NCBI RefSeq assembly: GCF_000219625.1
Contig: NC_018202.1
Location: 62,001 to 126,000, forward strand
DNA: 64,000 nt
DNA from: Zymoseptoria tritici IPO323
Taxonomy: Eukaryota > Ascomycota > Dothideomycetes > Mycosphaerellales > Mycosphaerellaceae
Reading direction: 5' to 3'
In this document: piece by piece, positions 36,601-46,894 of the stretch
How positions within the stretch are numbered: the stretch's first letter is position 1
Layout of the letters: every line of letters begins with the position of its first letter
Position numbers and translations under genes: made by a program
The notes under the pieces: generated by a model
What the model saw: only the letters and a program-made list of their open reading frames with translations
Database searches by the model: none
What the model was told of the DNA's origin: nothing

Positions 36601-37336
36601 GAGGAGCTGGAGGGAGGGTACTTGTCGCAGCTAGGCCAAGGCCCGCGCAAAGCTCCTGGAGGAGCAATCGATCGTCAGAAGTAGCTCCTGGATCTTATGG
36701 ATGACGATGCAACGGACGATGAGCAGACCAAGGCTCATATTGGCGACACGTCGAATCTTGGCAGGTTCTCAACAGCGCCACGCGAGGCCTGAAAATATGT
36801 CAGTGACATCACCACATACCGAACATTCGATGCTTATCCCTCTGTTCCCTCCAGCATGAGATGCAAACATCGAGCGATGCGAGCCCGCAAAGAATGCTCC
36901 GCCGTTGCCACACCTGCAGGTATGCATATCGTACAAGATGTCACGCAGCCGCCGCCGTGCACAATGGCCCAAACATTGCTCTTTGAAGACACGCAAGGCT
37001 TAAGAAGTAGTAGGTAAAGGGTTGTTTCGTCGGCCGAACAATAGGAGTACGCAACCCATCCCGCGGTCGGCAATCAACAGACTGCTTTTCATGCAGGGTG
37101 CCGTAAAGTCGGTGTTGCGCTGGTGTGCACCTCAACCTTTTTTTCTTTCTTCCCTTTCTTCTTTGCCTGGTCTTCATCTCTGCAAGAAAAAAACAGCTTG
37201 TTCTGCTTCCATCTCCCGCACAAAAAAGGGTCAATCCTGATCTCGCACTTTTCCATCAGAGACAATCTCGCTTGGTAGCAGGTATGTCCGCTCGCACGGC
37301 ACGAGAAGCATTGTCCCGTGCTCGAAAAATGCTCAC
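33679..37336. other. Gene-poor stretch, nothing firmly assigned
   Basis: Contains a 217-codon plus-strand ORF at 35,771-36,424 and a 209-codon one at 33,679-34,308. Both have mixed composition and no recognised domain. The region before the first (35,650-35,770) is open in the same direction for a short distance with a protein-like look (ITRSDFEYYINTIPGSQIP), so a degraded gene may lie at 35,600-36,420, but I cannot name it. Confidence 0.35.
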
Positions 37337-37558
37337 ATGATTCAGTCTCCGAACAACGACCTCCCCAAACACTACGAAACTCCATCCGAACCTCCATCCG
37401 ACGAGATTCCGAAGATGGCCACCAGGACCAGCGAAGTAGCAGCGCAGGCCAAGGAGGCGCTGGAGCTGGCACAAGAGGCGAGGAGAGTCGCGAGATTGGG
37501 GTTCGCATGCGCTACCGCGACGTGGATTGGGCTTGTGGCGATGTGGTGGCTGAAGTAG
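37337..37558 (+). CDS. Possible small tail-anchored protein, 73 aa
   Basis: A short plus-strand ORF with an N-terminal polar, proline-containing stretch, a heptad-like Ala/Glu-rich helix (residues about 28-52, containing AAQAKEALELAQEARRVA) and a C-terminal hydrophobic segment (FACATATWIGLVAMWWL) ending in Lys at the stop. The layout matches a tail-anchored membrane protein. An ATG at residue 27 would be an alternative start. No homology is claimed; short length keeps confidence low. Confidence 0.35.
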   Translation: MIQSPNNDLPKHYETPSEPPSDEIPKMATRTSEVAAQAKEALELAQEARRVARLGFACATATWIGLVAMWWLK

Positions 37559-38364
37559 AGAGAGCGGCGGCGCCGCAGGCCGACGAGCCTTGGGATCGTG
37601 TCGTGCACGGGACAAGCAGGGAGGAATGGCTTCCACGGTGGAGGAGGATGGAAGGCGCAAGGAATCGGGCCAGCTGAATGTGTCTCGGTGTGGCCGGGGA
37701 GAAGCTGTGTCTTGTGCGGACTGGACGACGGAGGCGAGCTGTCAGAAGTGTATAGAATAAGTGGCTGTGGTATGTGGGCGCTGAATTTCTGCTCTCCCTA
37801 GGATTGCGTTTAGCATCTCGCATCCACGGCGCCGAGATCTCACGATGATTTTGTTGCTTGTTTTCCAAGAGGCTTCTTTGATCTCGGCGTGCTCAAAGCG
37901 TCATGCCGCAAAGCCTTGTCACTTCTCATCTCGAATGTCACAAGGTAGCTGTAGAATAATACAATCTCAAGGTCGCAAGTTCAACGATAAAAGAGCCTCA
38001 GGAGATTTATCTGCCAAAGATGCCGATATTCAACGTGTCTTTCTCTCTCTTTCTCTCCTTTGTACCGAAGTGCATGCTGAGTACTAGTCTTGCTAATGAC
38101 GCCGAGCTCCAACGTTCAGGCTTCGCTTGTCAAAAGCCAAGTGACTGAAGAATGACAATGGATGAATGGATGAATGAATGAATGAATGAATGTGTGAGGA
38201 AGAAAAATCCCATTTCATGTATCTAATTCAATCTTGACAAAGAAGAGATAGCGCAGAACAAGCGGAATCGAGTCAAGATCGCCCAGAGCGATTGCACTCA
38301 TATCGGCAAGTCCCATTCGGCAGACTTCGCAAAAAAATGACAGTAGGAGGACAATTGTTGGAAC
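37559..38364. other. Intergenic; contains a TGAA microsatellite
   Basis: No gene seen. ATGAATGA-type tetranucleotide repeats at 38,160-38,192 lie downstream of the 38,365 gene (its 3' side). Confidence 0.5.
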
Positions 38365-39706
38365 TCAACCATACATCGAGCCAGCGGAAGAGGACGAGGC
38401 AGAGCTGGCCGAAGCAGAGCGAAACTGCACCTTCTTCTTGAAGACCGGAACAGCCCTCTTAGTAGAAGTCTTCTTCGCCGTCTTGACCGTCTTCGCAGGA
38501 GGAGTGGTGTACCCACGATGCTTGATGTTCTTCTGGCCCTTCTCGAAAGTAGCCTTCATCTTGGCCTTGACATCCGCCTGCCACCATGACATGAAGTCGG
38601 GGTGGGATAGGGCGTAATTGAAGGAGCTCTCCTGGAGGGGGCCGAGAGTGACGGAGGACGGTTCGTATTGCCAGTCGAGGAAGAGCGGGTCGGCGGTGAC
38701 GGCGGCGAAGATCTCCACGGGGATGGGAGCCTTGCTAGGCAGAGAGTTCTTGGCAGGCTTGTGGATCTTGGTGGCGGGCACTACGGCACTCTTCTGCGGG
38801 TGGGAGAGATCGGAGAAGGCAACAGGGAGGTCCGGTTCGTTCTGCACGGACTCCGCTTCGAGATCCTGAAGATCCTGGACAACAAATGACTCCTCCTCAG
38901 CGGACGCCTCTAGGACCGGCTCGGATTTCTTGAGCAGGCCAGCCTTTGGAGCCGCGAGGGACCCGAGCCCGTTGGCGGTGGCGGCGATCAGAGCTCCCGC
39001 AGACTTGTACTGACGCTGAACAGAAGGTCGCGGAGGCAGGTTCTTCATACCGGCGGGAGGCTTAGGAGAGGACTGGCGGAGGATGAAGTCGAAGCTGGGA
39101 TCGATCCACCGAAGGGTGTAGGCGGCCTAAAACAAGGGAAGGTCAGCATAAAATACGAGGGAAAGGTGCCATATCGTTGTCACAACGTACCCAGACGTTC
39201 TCCCAGTCTGCCATACGTGTCTGGTCGGGGTTCTTCTTCGTCTCAATCATCGCAGGCGAGAGGTTCTTGTTCGTAATCGTGCGAGACAACCAGGAGAGTA
39301 GCTTCGTGGCGAGGACCGTAAAGAGCTCCTCGTCGGTTACGTCCCAACCGACAGCGTGCATGAATCTAGGTAACGGAGAGATTAGCGGATGATGGTCAGA
39401 GGAGTAAGTGTATAGCAACCTACTCGGTAAGCTCCTTCGGGTCCTGTGGCAAGCAGTGGGCGGAGATCTGACGCTTAGCGCAGAAAGCAAGAGCGTTGCG
39501 GATCCAAGCGGCGGAGAACGAAACTTGTTTGCCAGAGAGGGCATCGTCGTATGACATGTTCTCGTACATCTGTAAAAAGAAAGGGTCAGCGATGATTATT
39601 CGTGTGAGAATTGGACGATGTGACATACGCGGACTTGATCGTTGGAGGCGGCGGCGGCGGACAGGGCAGCGCCCACCTTGGTGAGGGTTCCTTGAAGCCG
39701 AGGCAT
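38365..39706 (-). CDS. Unknown protein, 386 aa, four exons, Lys-rich C-terminus
   Basis: The gene model is complement of 38,365-39,126, 39,191-39,365, 39,424-39,569 and 39,629-39,706. Introns of 64, 58 and 59 nt have GT-AG ends (GTACGT, GTAGGT, GTATGT donors) and all exons join in frame. The start at 39,706 is the first ATG and is followed immediately by the 78-nt first exon. The N-terminal half is compact and helical in look, with conserved-type aromatic spacing (SAAWIRNALAFCAKRQ; MHAVGWDVTDEELFTVL; MADWENVWAAYTLRWIDP). The C-terminal half is disordered with a segment LFLDWQYEPSSVTLGPL and ends in a basic tail (AKTVKTAKKTSTKRAVPVF) and a Ser-rich end, suggesting nuclear or nucleic-acid association. 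I do not recognise the family. Confidence 0.85.
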
Positions 39707-39871
39707 TCTTGTTGAGGGTGGTGGAAACTGGTGAACAGATTGAAGTCGATGTAAGGGAATAGAAGTTTGGCTTCGTGAAGTTGAATGGTGTTGCGATGAG
39801 GAAAGATCTGAGTGCAACATGGAAGATATAAGATGTTGTCAACTCCAGGAAAGATGGCAGACAGGCGAAAT

Positions 39872-39966
39872 GTTTAGCAAGAATGTTCAGCAAGACTGTT
39901 AATGACTGGGAAGATTGTTGAAAATCAGGAAGACTGTTGAAAATCAGAAAGACTTTTGAAAATCAG
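39872..39966 (+). repeat. 19-bp tandem repeats upstream of the 39,706 gene
   Basis: Units of exactly 19 bp at 39,891, 39,910, 39,929 and 39,948, the last three reading GAAGATTGTTGAAAATCAG with one to three differences. They lie about 170-260 bp upstream of the minus-strand start codon and belong to the same family as the arrays at 42.7 and 44.2 kb. Confidence 0.85.
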
Positions 39967-40017
39967 GAAACTGGCTGATGACTTCGGATCCGCGTGCGGA
40001 CCCATTCATTTCTGCGA

Positions 40018-40467
40018 TCAACGAGCACTGGATGGCGGGCTCTTGACCAGCGACGCTGTCGCTGGACATCGAGCAGTTTGCCGAAGAGTGGACGGACGAT
40101 TTGCTTGTTCATCAACTGAGGGACATGAGGGTGCTTTGCCGGTTCTTGGGAACATGACTTGCCCGCGAGTGCCGGCCGCAGAGCTGGACGTCGCACAATT
40201 GTCTTCCTCACCATTCTTCTCCGCGCCATGTGTATCACCGTCTTGCGCGTCATCCTCTTCTTCGCCTTGACTGAAGTGAACTGTGTGACTCCATTCCTTC
40301 GTCTCCAACGGCATCTTGTACCACATCTCCACCTGCACGATGAGGGTGGGCTGGTTGTATCCTCCTTCTTGTCCTTCTGGCCGTGACGCAAGCATTCGAT
40401 GCTGGAGCTCAGACTTGGTCGCCGGAATGGATGTCCTCACGGGCGCTTGGAGCCAGAAACGTGGCAT
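40018..40467 (-). CDS. Hypothetical acidic protein, 149 aa (weak)
   Basis: A minus-strand ORF with a protein-like middle section (LIVQVEMWYKMPLETKEW followed by an acidic GEEEDDAQDGD stretch). Upstream, between 40,470 and 41,080, other minus-strand frames also show coding-like pieces, including a possible nuclear localisation signal (KSNKKRKVDD near 40,770), so this may be the last exon of a larger spliced gene that I could not assemble. No domain is recognised. Confidence 0.3.
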   Translation of the reverse strand: MPRFWLQAPVRTSIPATKSELQHRMLASRPEGQEGGYNQPTLIVQVEMWYKMPLETKEWSHTVHFSQGEEEDDAQDGDTHGAEKNGEEDNCATSSSAAGTRGQVMFPRTGKAPSCPSVDEQANRPSTLRQTARCPATASLVKSPPSSAR

Positions 40468-41356
40468 GCCGTGTCAAGATATTTCCCGTGTGTGGTTCGA
40501 GTTCGTTCGTAGAGGCTGTTGCACCACGCGGCGGACGACTTTGGACATCGAGTCAGACGTGTGCTGCGATGTTTTTGGTGAATCAATACATCTTCCTTCG
40601 CCAAGTCGACTCTCACCGCGATATCGTGCATGTTCGTGGTTTTTTGACGCTGTCGACGCTTTTGAAGGCATTGTTGGTGTTGTTGCTGCAGTCGCCTCGC
40701 CATGCATAATTGTTGGTGCTATTTGATAAGCTGATGAGCAGCTCCTTTTGATGCCGGTGTCCGTCCTCACTGCGCTCCATCGTCCACCTTTCGCTTCTTG
40801 TTGCTCTTGACCTGTAAGGGCGGCGGTGCTTGCGTTGGCGTGCTGAGGACGTGATGCTCGACGAGTGTCGATCAGGGCGCCAATCGCGGACGCTACGGAG
40901 GTGACGACATGGTCTGTGTTCGCGCAGATGGGCAGTGGCCTGTCGAAGAGGGCATGAATGGTCTGAGGTTGACATGGTGAGAAAGTGGCGGCCACTTTCT
41001 AGGTCTAACCAATTCCGTCGATCGCCCTGCGAAATTTCGACCCGACTGCTGATCTTGACGCTCATATCGTTGTCGCTCTGCCCTCTCGAGGCATGGCAAC
41101 ACGGACACTCGCAAGACCTCCTATTCGTGTGCGCCGTGAGATAAACGTTGCTGGTTTGAACAATGGTGCAGGAAGACAAGACCGGAAATTTGAAAAAGGT
41201 GAAAAAGATGTGCCCCGAGGCGAACTTGATCTCTTTCATCTGGAAACTCTGACTATTCTAATGAGAACATGCATTGAATCTCTGGTCTCTCCATCACGGT
41301 ACACTTTCTCACGCTACATCCTCCCATGCCGGCTCTTCCGACGCCGTGCTGGCGCC
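40468..41356. other. Ambiguous stretch, possible unresolved exons on the minus strand
   Basis: Overlapping minus-strand ORFs (40,474-40,995 and 40,613-41,239) have partial protein-like segments in different frames, with no splice arrangement I can support. A short 18-bp palindrome-like AAAGTGGCCGCCACTTT lies at 40,982-40,998. Confidence 0.3.
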
Positions 41357-42488
41357 TCAAACCTCCCTCTTCAACAGGACCAACGCCAGCTTCCCATCCC
41401 TCTCTACGATCTTTAGTCTCTCGACTTCCATGCGTTTCTTCGCCAGACTCTCCCCAAAGGCCTCGATCTGCTCGTCGAGCTCGTACAAGCGGGCGGTCAT
41501 CATAGACATGGTCTTGAACTTCGATACGGTGGCAGGAGTCGGTGGCGGGTTCACCGGTGCCGCGATAGTGAGACCTGGGACATCGGGTGTTAGCGGAAGA
41601 ATGAAAGAACGAGGCAAGAAAGAATGTACCAGGAGTGCTCTTCGGCGAGGTTTTGATCTTCGATGCGCTGGCAGGAGTCTTAAACGGGTTCATTGGCGCC
41701 GGGATGGTTGGAGTTCGAGCCTTGGGTTTGTTGACAGGCGCAACGGCGGGCGTCGGAGTCTTTGGCGCGTTCACCGTTGCCGCGATGGTTGGAGTTTGAG
41801 CCTTGGGTTTGTTGATAGGGGCAACGGCCGGCGTCGATGTCGACGTGTGTGTACGATGGTTCAAGCGGGTGTTGGGCTGAGAAGCCGGTGTCTGCGCGAT
41901 GACGGGCGTAGCCCACGCATTCTCCAGCGAAACAAGCGTCTTGTTGTCGTTGTCCGCCTGGTCCTCCAGCTCAACGGTCTGTCCGTCCTCCTCTTCTCCC
42001 GCTTCGCCACGCTCCTCTTCTGCCTCTTCGCCGTTCTCTTCCCCTGCCTCTTCTCCGTGGTGATGTTCTCCGCTCACTCCCTTCTTGGCCAGCTTCTTCT
42101 TCCAATACTTCGCGACCTCCTTCGCCAACTCCTCCACCTCGTTCGCCTTGGCCACATTCCCGTCATTGACACCCTTCTTTCCCGCATAGTTCTCGATAAA
42201 GATCATCCCAACACGGTACGCTATCTCAAACACGTCGTTCTCGGTCTTGAGATGCTGGGCGTACTTGAGCTTCTCCAGCAAACGAAAGAAGGCAGGAGCA
42301 TCCGGCATGTGGTATCGATCAAAAGAGAACTTCTTGCAGTAAGCGTCGAGGGTTGCGGCTTCTTCATCGCGAAGCTTGAGCTTGTGCTGGGGTAAGCGAT
42401 GGCCGTTCTTCTTTCGTGCGTGGAGTTGTTCCAGAGTACGATGAGTAGCACCAAACGTTGTCGACATGATGGGTGGTGATGGCGGCAT
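41357..42488 (-). CDS. Unknown protein, 358 aa, two exons, with T-P-rich repeats and coiled coil
   Basis: The model is complement of 41,357-41,574 and 41,630-42,488, with a 55-nt intron having GTACAT, CGCTAACA and CCCAG features; exons join in frame at TP|GLTIAAPV. The start at 42,488 is the first ATG, and an alternative lies seven codons in (42,467). The N-terminal 140 residues are helical and charged (LDAYCKKFSFDRYHMPDAP; EIAYRVGMIFIENYAGKKG). An acidic Glu-rich segment follows, then imperfect repeats of about 22-28 residues around AVAPxNKPKAxTPTI. The last 60 residues form a predicted coiled coil (LYELDEQIEAFGESLAKKRM) ending KREV. It is divergently transcribed from the 42,931 gene, and the shared spacer holds 19-bp repeats. 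Family unknown. Confidence 0.82.
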
Positions 42489-42670
42489 GATGGGAGATTG
42501 TCGCGGATTTTTGTCCTCGTCGACTTTCGGTGAAGTTGGCCTTTAACTTTGAGGGCGATGAGCAGTCTCTTAAGTAGAGAACCGCGGCGATGTGGAGATG
42601 CTGTCGGCACCAGGACTAGTCCCGATCATGGAGACTCCCGATCATGGAGGCTCTTGATGCTTCGTTAGCA

Positions 42671-42780
42671 GGAAGGTTCTTGATTAGTAGGAGGGTTCTT
42701 GATCAGCAGAAAGGATCTTGATCAGCGGAAAGGTTCTTGATCAGCAGGACGGCTCTCTGCAAGAAGGCTCTTGATCATCA
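42671..42780 (+). repeat. 19-bp tandem repeats between two divergent genes
   Basis: Units start at 42,671, 42,690, 42,709, 42,728, 42,747 (four bases short) and 42,762. The typical unit is GGAAGGTTCTTGATCAGCA. They lie about 150-260 bp upstream of the 42,931 start and 180-290 bp upstream of the 42,488 start. The TGATCA core is palindromic. Confidence 0.9.
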
Positions 42781-42930
42781 GTATGGTCCATATCATCCCA
42801 CCGTCGCTGTCGCTGCCGTTGTATATCTTTGACAGTCGGCCAAAACCTCTTCTTCCTTCGCTCCAATCTCTTGTCCTCAACCATCATTTACATTCACAGC
42901 GATTCCAACATCGGCCACAGTCGAGACGAG

Positions 42931-43694
42931 ATGCATCCGTCCAAGGAATATACCACTCAGGTCCGCTTGATCGAAGCGGCGCGAGCTCGGCGGCAGGAGC
43001 TTGAACGCGAAATCGTCGAGGAGATGCGGGCGCTGGAAAAGGTCGAGAAGATGAAGGTGAAACATGGGAAGACATTGGACATGTACGACAGGTGAGTGAG
43101 TTCAGACGTGACATCATGTCTTGGCACAGCGGTTCTTCCGAGGTCCAGATTAATGTTGACCACTGACTGACCACCTCCAGCCTGCTCAGCAACAAGACCG
43201 CCACTCCGCCTCCACCACCTGCGGAGGCTTCCGCCGAATTCTCCGCCGACGAGGAAGCCCTATTCTCCGCCGACGAGGAAGCTCAATCCTCCCAGGAAGC
43301 CCAATCCTCCGCCGACGAGGAAGCCGAATCCTCCGCCGACGAGGGAGCGTCATCCTCCGCCGAGGGAGCCTCATCCTCCGATGAGGGAGCCTCATCCTCC
43401 GCCGACGAGGGAGCCGAATTCTCCGCCGACGAGGGAGCCGAATCTTCCGCCGACGAGGAAGCCGAATCCTCCGAACCTTTGACCACAGACATCAACGCAG
43501 ACGCCGCCCACGAGACGGCGTTGGCCCTCGCATGCGTGGCCTGCAAAGCCCAAGCCGCCCTCGAGGCTGTGCAGATTGGAAAATGGAATAGAGCTCAGAA
43601 GTTTGTCGTTGAGATGCTCGAGGCGGGAACGCGCCTCAGGGACATGTTGGATGCTGTGAGGGTGAATGAGGTCTTGTCCGGGAAAGGGTACTAG
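42931..43694 (+). CDS. Unknown protein, 224 aa, with acidic octapeptide repeats
   Basis: Exons 42,931-43,091 and 43,181-43,694 join in frame (codon AG|C) across an 89-nt intron with GTGAGT and CTCCAG ends. Residues 1-54 are a charged helix (IEAARARRQELEREIVEE), likely coiled coil. Residues about 63-155 are a run of near-identical 8-residue units of the type SSADEGAE/SSADEEAE, encoded by 24-bp DNA repeats (about 43,225-43,475). The last 70 residues are helical again (ALACVACKAQAALEAVQ; KFVVEMLEAGTRLRDML). No signal peptide or membrane segment is seen. The family is not recognised; the tandem repeat makes copy-number variation likely. Confidence 0.85.
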
Positions 43695-44175
43695 GGTAGA
43701 ATAGAGCGAGAGACGTTGAAGAGAAGCAGCAATTCACAATACGAAGGAGGATTGGCTGGGCTATTACGGACGGATACTACGGGCAAGGCATCGTGTGCGC
43801 AGGTCAAGACATGAAATATTTTGGAGCTTGGCTTATGATAAGGTATCGAGAGGGCATGTTCTTCTGCTTTCGTGGTGCGATTTCCTCTTCACTTGACGGG
43901 AGCATTGGCTTCTGGTATAAAGATGCGGCATGACCTGTTTCTAGCATATTGACGCTGGAGAACGGGCAATAATCACGCGATTTGGAAGACGATTCCTCGC
44001 GTACACTCATCGATATCTCTCGGAGATACCGGCTCCTTCTGTGGTACCTGGGGCCTCACCTTCTCCTCTCTCAATCCTGCCCGATGACCAGGACACCCTT
44101 GGAATATGGAGACTGGCACTGCATGGTGGCGCCTCCAGCCGGTGATGGACTGAACATGTCTCCTCCCGGCAGTTT
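43695..44175. other. Intergenic, nothing assigned
   Basis: Short ORFs on both strands at 43,973-44,210 overlap each other and extend into the 19-bp repeats; none is convincing. Confidence 0.4.
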
Positions 44176-44308
44176 GGAGGATTTTTACCAATGAGGAGGA
44201 TTCTTGCCAATCGGGAGGATTCTTGCCAGTCAGGGGGATTCTTGTCGGTCAGAAGAAATGCTGTCAGTCAGAAGAAATGCTGTCAGTCAGGAGGATTCTT
44301 GTCAGTCA
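44176..44308 (+). repeat. Seven contiguous 19-bp tandem repeats upstream of the 44,435 gene
   Basis: Seven units of exactly 19 bp run without gaps. Examples are GGAGGATTCTTGCCAATCG, GGAGGATTCTTGCCAGTCA and two identical GAAGAAATGCTGTCAGTCA. The array ends 126 bp before the start codon, and its final CAGTCA overlaps an inverted copy (GACTGACAAG, 44,315-44,324). Same family and strand as the arrays at 39.9 and 42.7 kb. Confidence 0.93.
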
Positions 44309-44434
44309 TCTTCCTGACTGACAAGATTGATCTTGAGAGTATCGGCAACTGGTCAGCCTCTCCCTTTTATAAACCCTCCTTCTCTCCCGCAACCTCTCCC
44401 TCCCGATCCGCCTTGACAGCACCGCATCAAAGAA

Positions 44435-45683
44435 ATGGCGTCCACCTACGACTACAAGCGAGCGAAACCGATCATCGCCAAATTCTTCATCGATGCAAGT
44501 CCCCAGTTCTTTCCACAATGCCTTTCCCAAGCTAACCCAGCCGTCGCAGACCTCGATCGAAAACATCGCCGCCTTGACTCCAACCCAGCTTAACAACCTC
44601 TACGACCAGCTCGCCCAGCACGGGAAGGAAACCGCCGATGAAGCCCACTGCAAAACCCTCCTTCTTAAGTGGATTCGGCGCAACATGCCCGAGTACGACA
44701 CGGGCTACGGAGGGAGGTTCGGCGCGGCGAAGTTGATTGCGGAGAGCATGGCGGAGCGTCACGATGCCTCCTCGATGACCGTGACGAAACCGCCGGGAGG
44801 ATGTCGCAGGGTCGTTATCCCTACCGCCTTGCAGCCGGGTAAAAATGTCGATGTGACCATGGCGGATGCGTATCCGAGGCACAAGTCGGGTTCGATCAAA
44901 TTGGAGGAAGAGGAGACCCTTGACCTCTCCGGTACCAGCGCCGAGAAGGTGAAGCTCCGGTACCCGTCCAAGACGAAGAACTTCGCTACCCATGCCAGCG
45001 AAGATGGCAAGTTATTCGCCGCTCTGCGTGCGGTGGAGAAAGCGACCAGCTCTAGGAAGCAGCATGAGCCTGCTAACAAGAAGAACATCGTCTCGGTACC
45101 ATCTCCTCGGCATCAGAGCGCCTCCAACCCGACAACCATGTCTTACCACGCCGCTCTCCACCCTTCCACTACCCAACCAAAGCACGCCGAGAGCACTCAT
45201 CTTCGCACCTGGGATTCTTTCCACGCGGACGGAACGCAGAAGAACTTCCCATGGGACCCGCTATCCTCCCTCGCTCGCCCGTCTCTTCCTCCTCCATACG
45301 CCACCGACGAGCAGCAAGAGGTCCATGTAACCCTTCAAGCCCTACGCCAAGTCCTGAACTCCGCCGGGGACTTGTTCGCGAGTGCAGCGTACACGACCTG
45401 CCTAATGGAGGTGTCGAGAGCGATGACGTTGGTGTGTGGTTTTGTTGTGGCGCGAGAGAGTAGCGCGTGCCGGGGGCAGAAGGAGGGCGTAGATGGCTTT
45501 GGGGCGGCATGGGATGGGGAGGAGGTAGGCGTGGGAGGTAGCGGTGGGGAGACAGAGGGTCGTGATCAAGAGGATGTGGAGAGGGACGGTCAAGGGGGTT
45601 GGGAAGATGACGGTCACGACGAGGACGAGGATGAAGCGGTGTGGGAGGGGGAGGATGAAGGGGAGTGGGAGGATGAGGATTGA
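44435..45683 (+). CDS. Unknown protein, 397 aa, GC-AG intron, acidic tail
   Basis: Exon 1 is 44,435-44,494 (20 codons, MASTYDYKRAKPIIAKFFID). Exon 2 is 44,550-45,683. The 55-nt intron starts GCAAGT, contains GCTAACC and ends CGCAG, a GC-AG intron with an otherwise optimal donor; reading through without splicing hits a stop after about 50 codons. The N-terminal domain is helical (ALTPTQLNNLYDQLAQHGKE; ALLLKWIRRN-type helix). The middle is disordered with basic patches, residues about 290-345 are helical (LQALRQVLNSAGDLFASAAY; MEVSRAMTLVCGFVVA), and the C-terminus is Gly-rich then strongly acidic (DEDEDEAVWEGEDEGEWEDED). Family not recognised. The acidic end and lack of a signal suggest a nuclear or cytosolic protein. 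Confidence 0.83.
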
Positions 45684-45803
45684 GGATTGAGGATTAAGGA
45701 TTAAGGATTGAGGATTGAGGATTGAGGATTGAGGATTGAGGATTGAGGATTGAGGATAGAGGATAGAGGATAGAGGATAGAGGATTGAGGATTAAGGATC
45801 GAG
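45681..45803 (+). repeat. 7-bp tandem repeat (GATTGAG/GATAGAG) at the 3' side of the 44,435 gene
   Basis: More than a dozen units of GGATTGA, GGATTAA or GGATAGA type begin at the stop codon of the preceding gene (TGA at 45,681-45,683 is part of the repeat) and grade into GGAGCAT repeats to about 45,837. Confidence 0.9.
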
Positions 45804-46303
45804 CATAGACCATGGAGCATGGAGCATGGAGCATGGAGTATGAAGGCTGGAGGCTTGAGGCTGGAAATATCGCGCGGCAGCTGAGGGATGAAGGAAGTGT
45901 TTGTTGTTGGTGGCATACGTCGGATTTACAGCTTGATCAACGCTGTGCAAGTCACCGTGGTGCATGCATACCGAGGTGTCTTGTATAATTTACGCACTCT
46001 TCCTCCCTTCCGCCTTATGATCCGTATTGTAATTGCTATCCCGTATCCGCACCGTCGTCAAGCATTCGGTCCCGTCGTTCGCGTTGCGTGCGACTAAAGC
46101 GCCATCCATGGATGTTCGCCAGGCTGACTAAGCAACACATCATCTGACGGCTGCAGTCGGGTTCTACAAAGTAATTCTACACATCTGCCGGCTGTACTTA
46201 TCTGCCTCTCTCTACACCTCTCATGCTCTTTCCTTCGAAGCTGATCGGAGTCTTGTATTTCATCACACACCGGCACAGCTAACAACTGACCCCACGAATA
46301 AGC

Positions 46304-46894
46304 ATGCGACATGCGCACGAAATCGAGAGCGCCGAGAGAGAAAACAGCAGCGGACTCGGACCAAGTGAAACGACGATTGATCCGGCAAAACCGCAGACAT
46401 GCAAAGAACAACTCGGCGCAATCAGCAAGCTACTATCGAATATTCTGGACCTTCGAGAACGAACGATTGATGGAGCTTGAGAAGGAACCACAGTGCGCGA
46501 GGCGGCCAGCCTTGCCAAACTGTTGATCGAGCAGACGTACTGCGAGTGCCACGGATCAGATTTCCGGCCTCGGCAAGCGTCTGACACGGCGATCAGGCGT
46601 GCGCATACAATTGAAGCTGGCGGGAATGAGCGGCATGGTCGAAGAGCTGGAGCATGATGGCATACCAGATATCAGTTGCTCGAGATATCGTGGTGGACGA
46701 GGAACGGATACTCAGCCCGGATTGCCAGCAGCTTCTGGCCAAACTCAATAGGCCAGCAGTACCGAGAACGTCAGCCTTTGGCCGAACTCCGCCCAAGTTG
46801 GCGGCAGTACCGAGAACAGCAGCCTCTGGCCGGTCTCAGCCCGAGTCGGCAGCACTACCGAGAACGGCAGCACCCTGGCCGAACTCTCGCTTGA
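46304..46894 (+). pseudogene. Degenerate ORF with two opal codons and internal repeats
   Basis: From ATG at 46,304 one plus-strand frame is protein-like for about 195 codons but contains TGA at 46,478-46,480 and 46,655-46,657. Both could derive from CGA by one C-to-T change. Segments such as CKEQLGAISKLLSNILDLRE and VREAASLAKLLIEQTYC are helical and resemble the mid-region of fungal C6 regulators only loosely. The last 50 codons are three imperfect copies of an 18-residue unit around RQYREQQPLAGLSP (about 46,755-46,885). Function unknown. Confidence 0.4.

Noticed and set aside
41274..42395. 373-codon plus-strand ORF
   Set aside because: It is entirely antisense to the spliced minus-strand gene 41,357-42,488, which has a proper intron and coiled coil.
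42671..44308. CRISPR-like arrays
   Set aside because: The 19-bp units at 42.7 and 44.2 kb are contiguous with no spacers and the genome is fungal; they are minisatellites.
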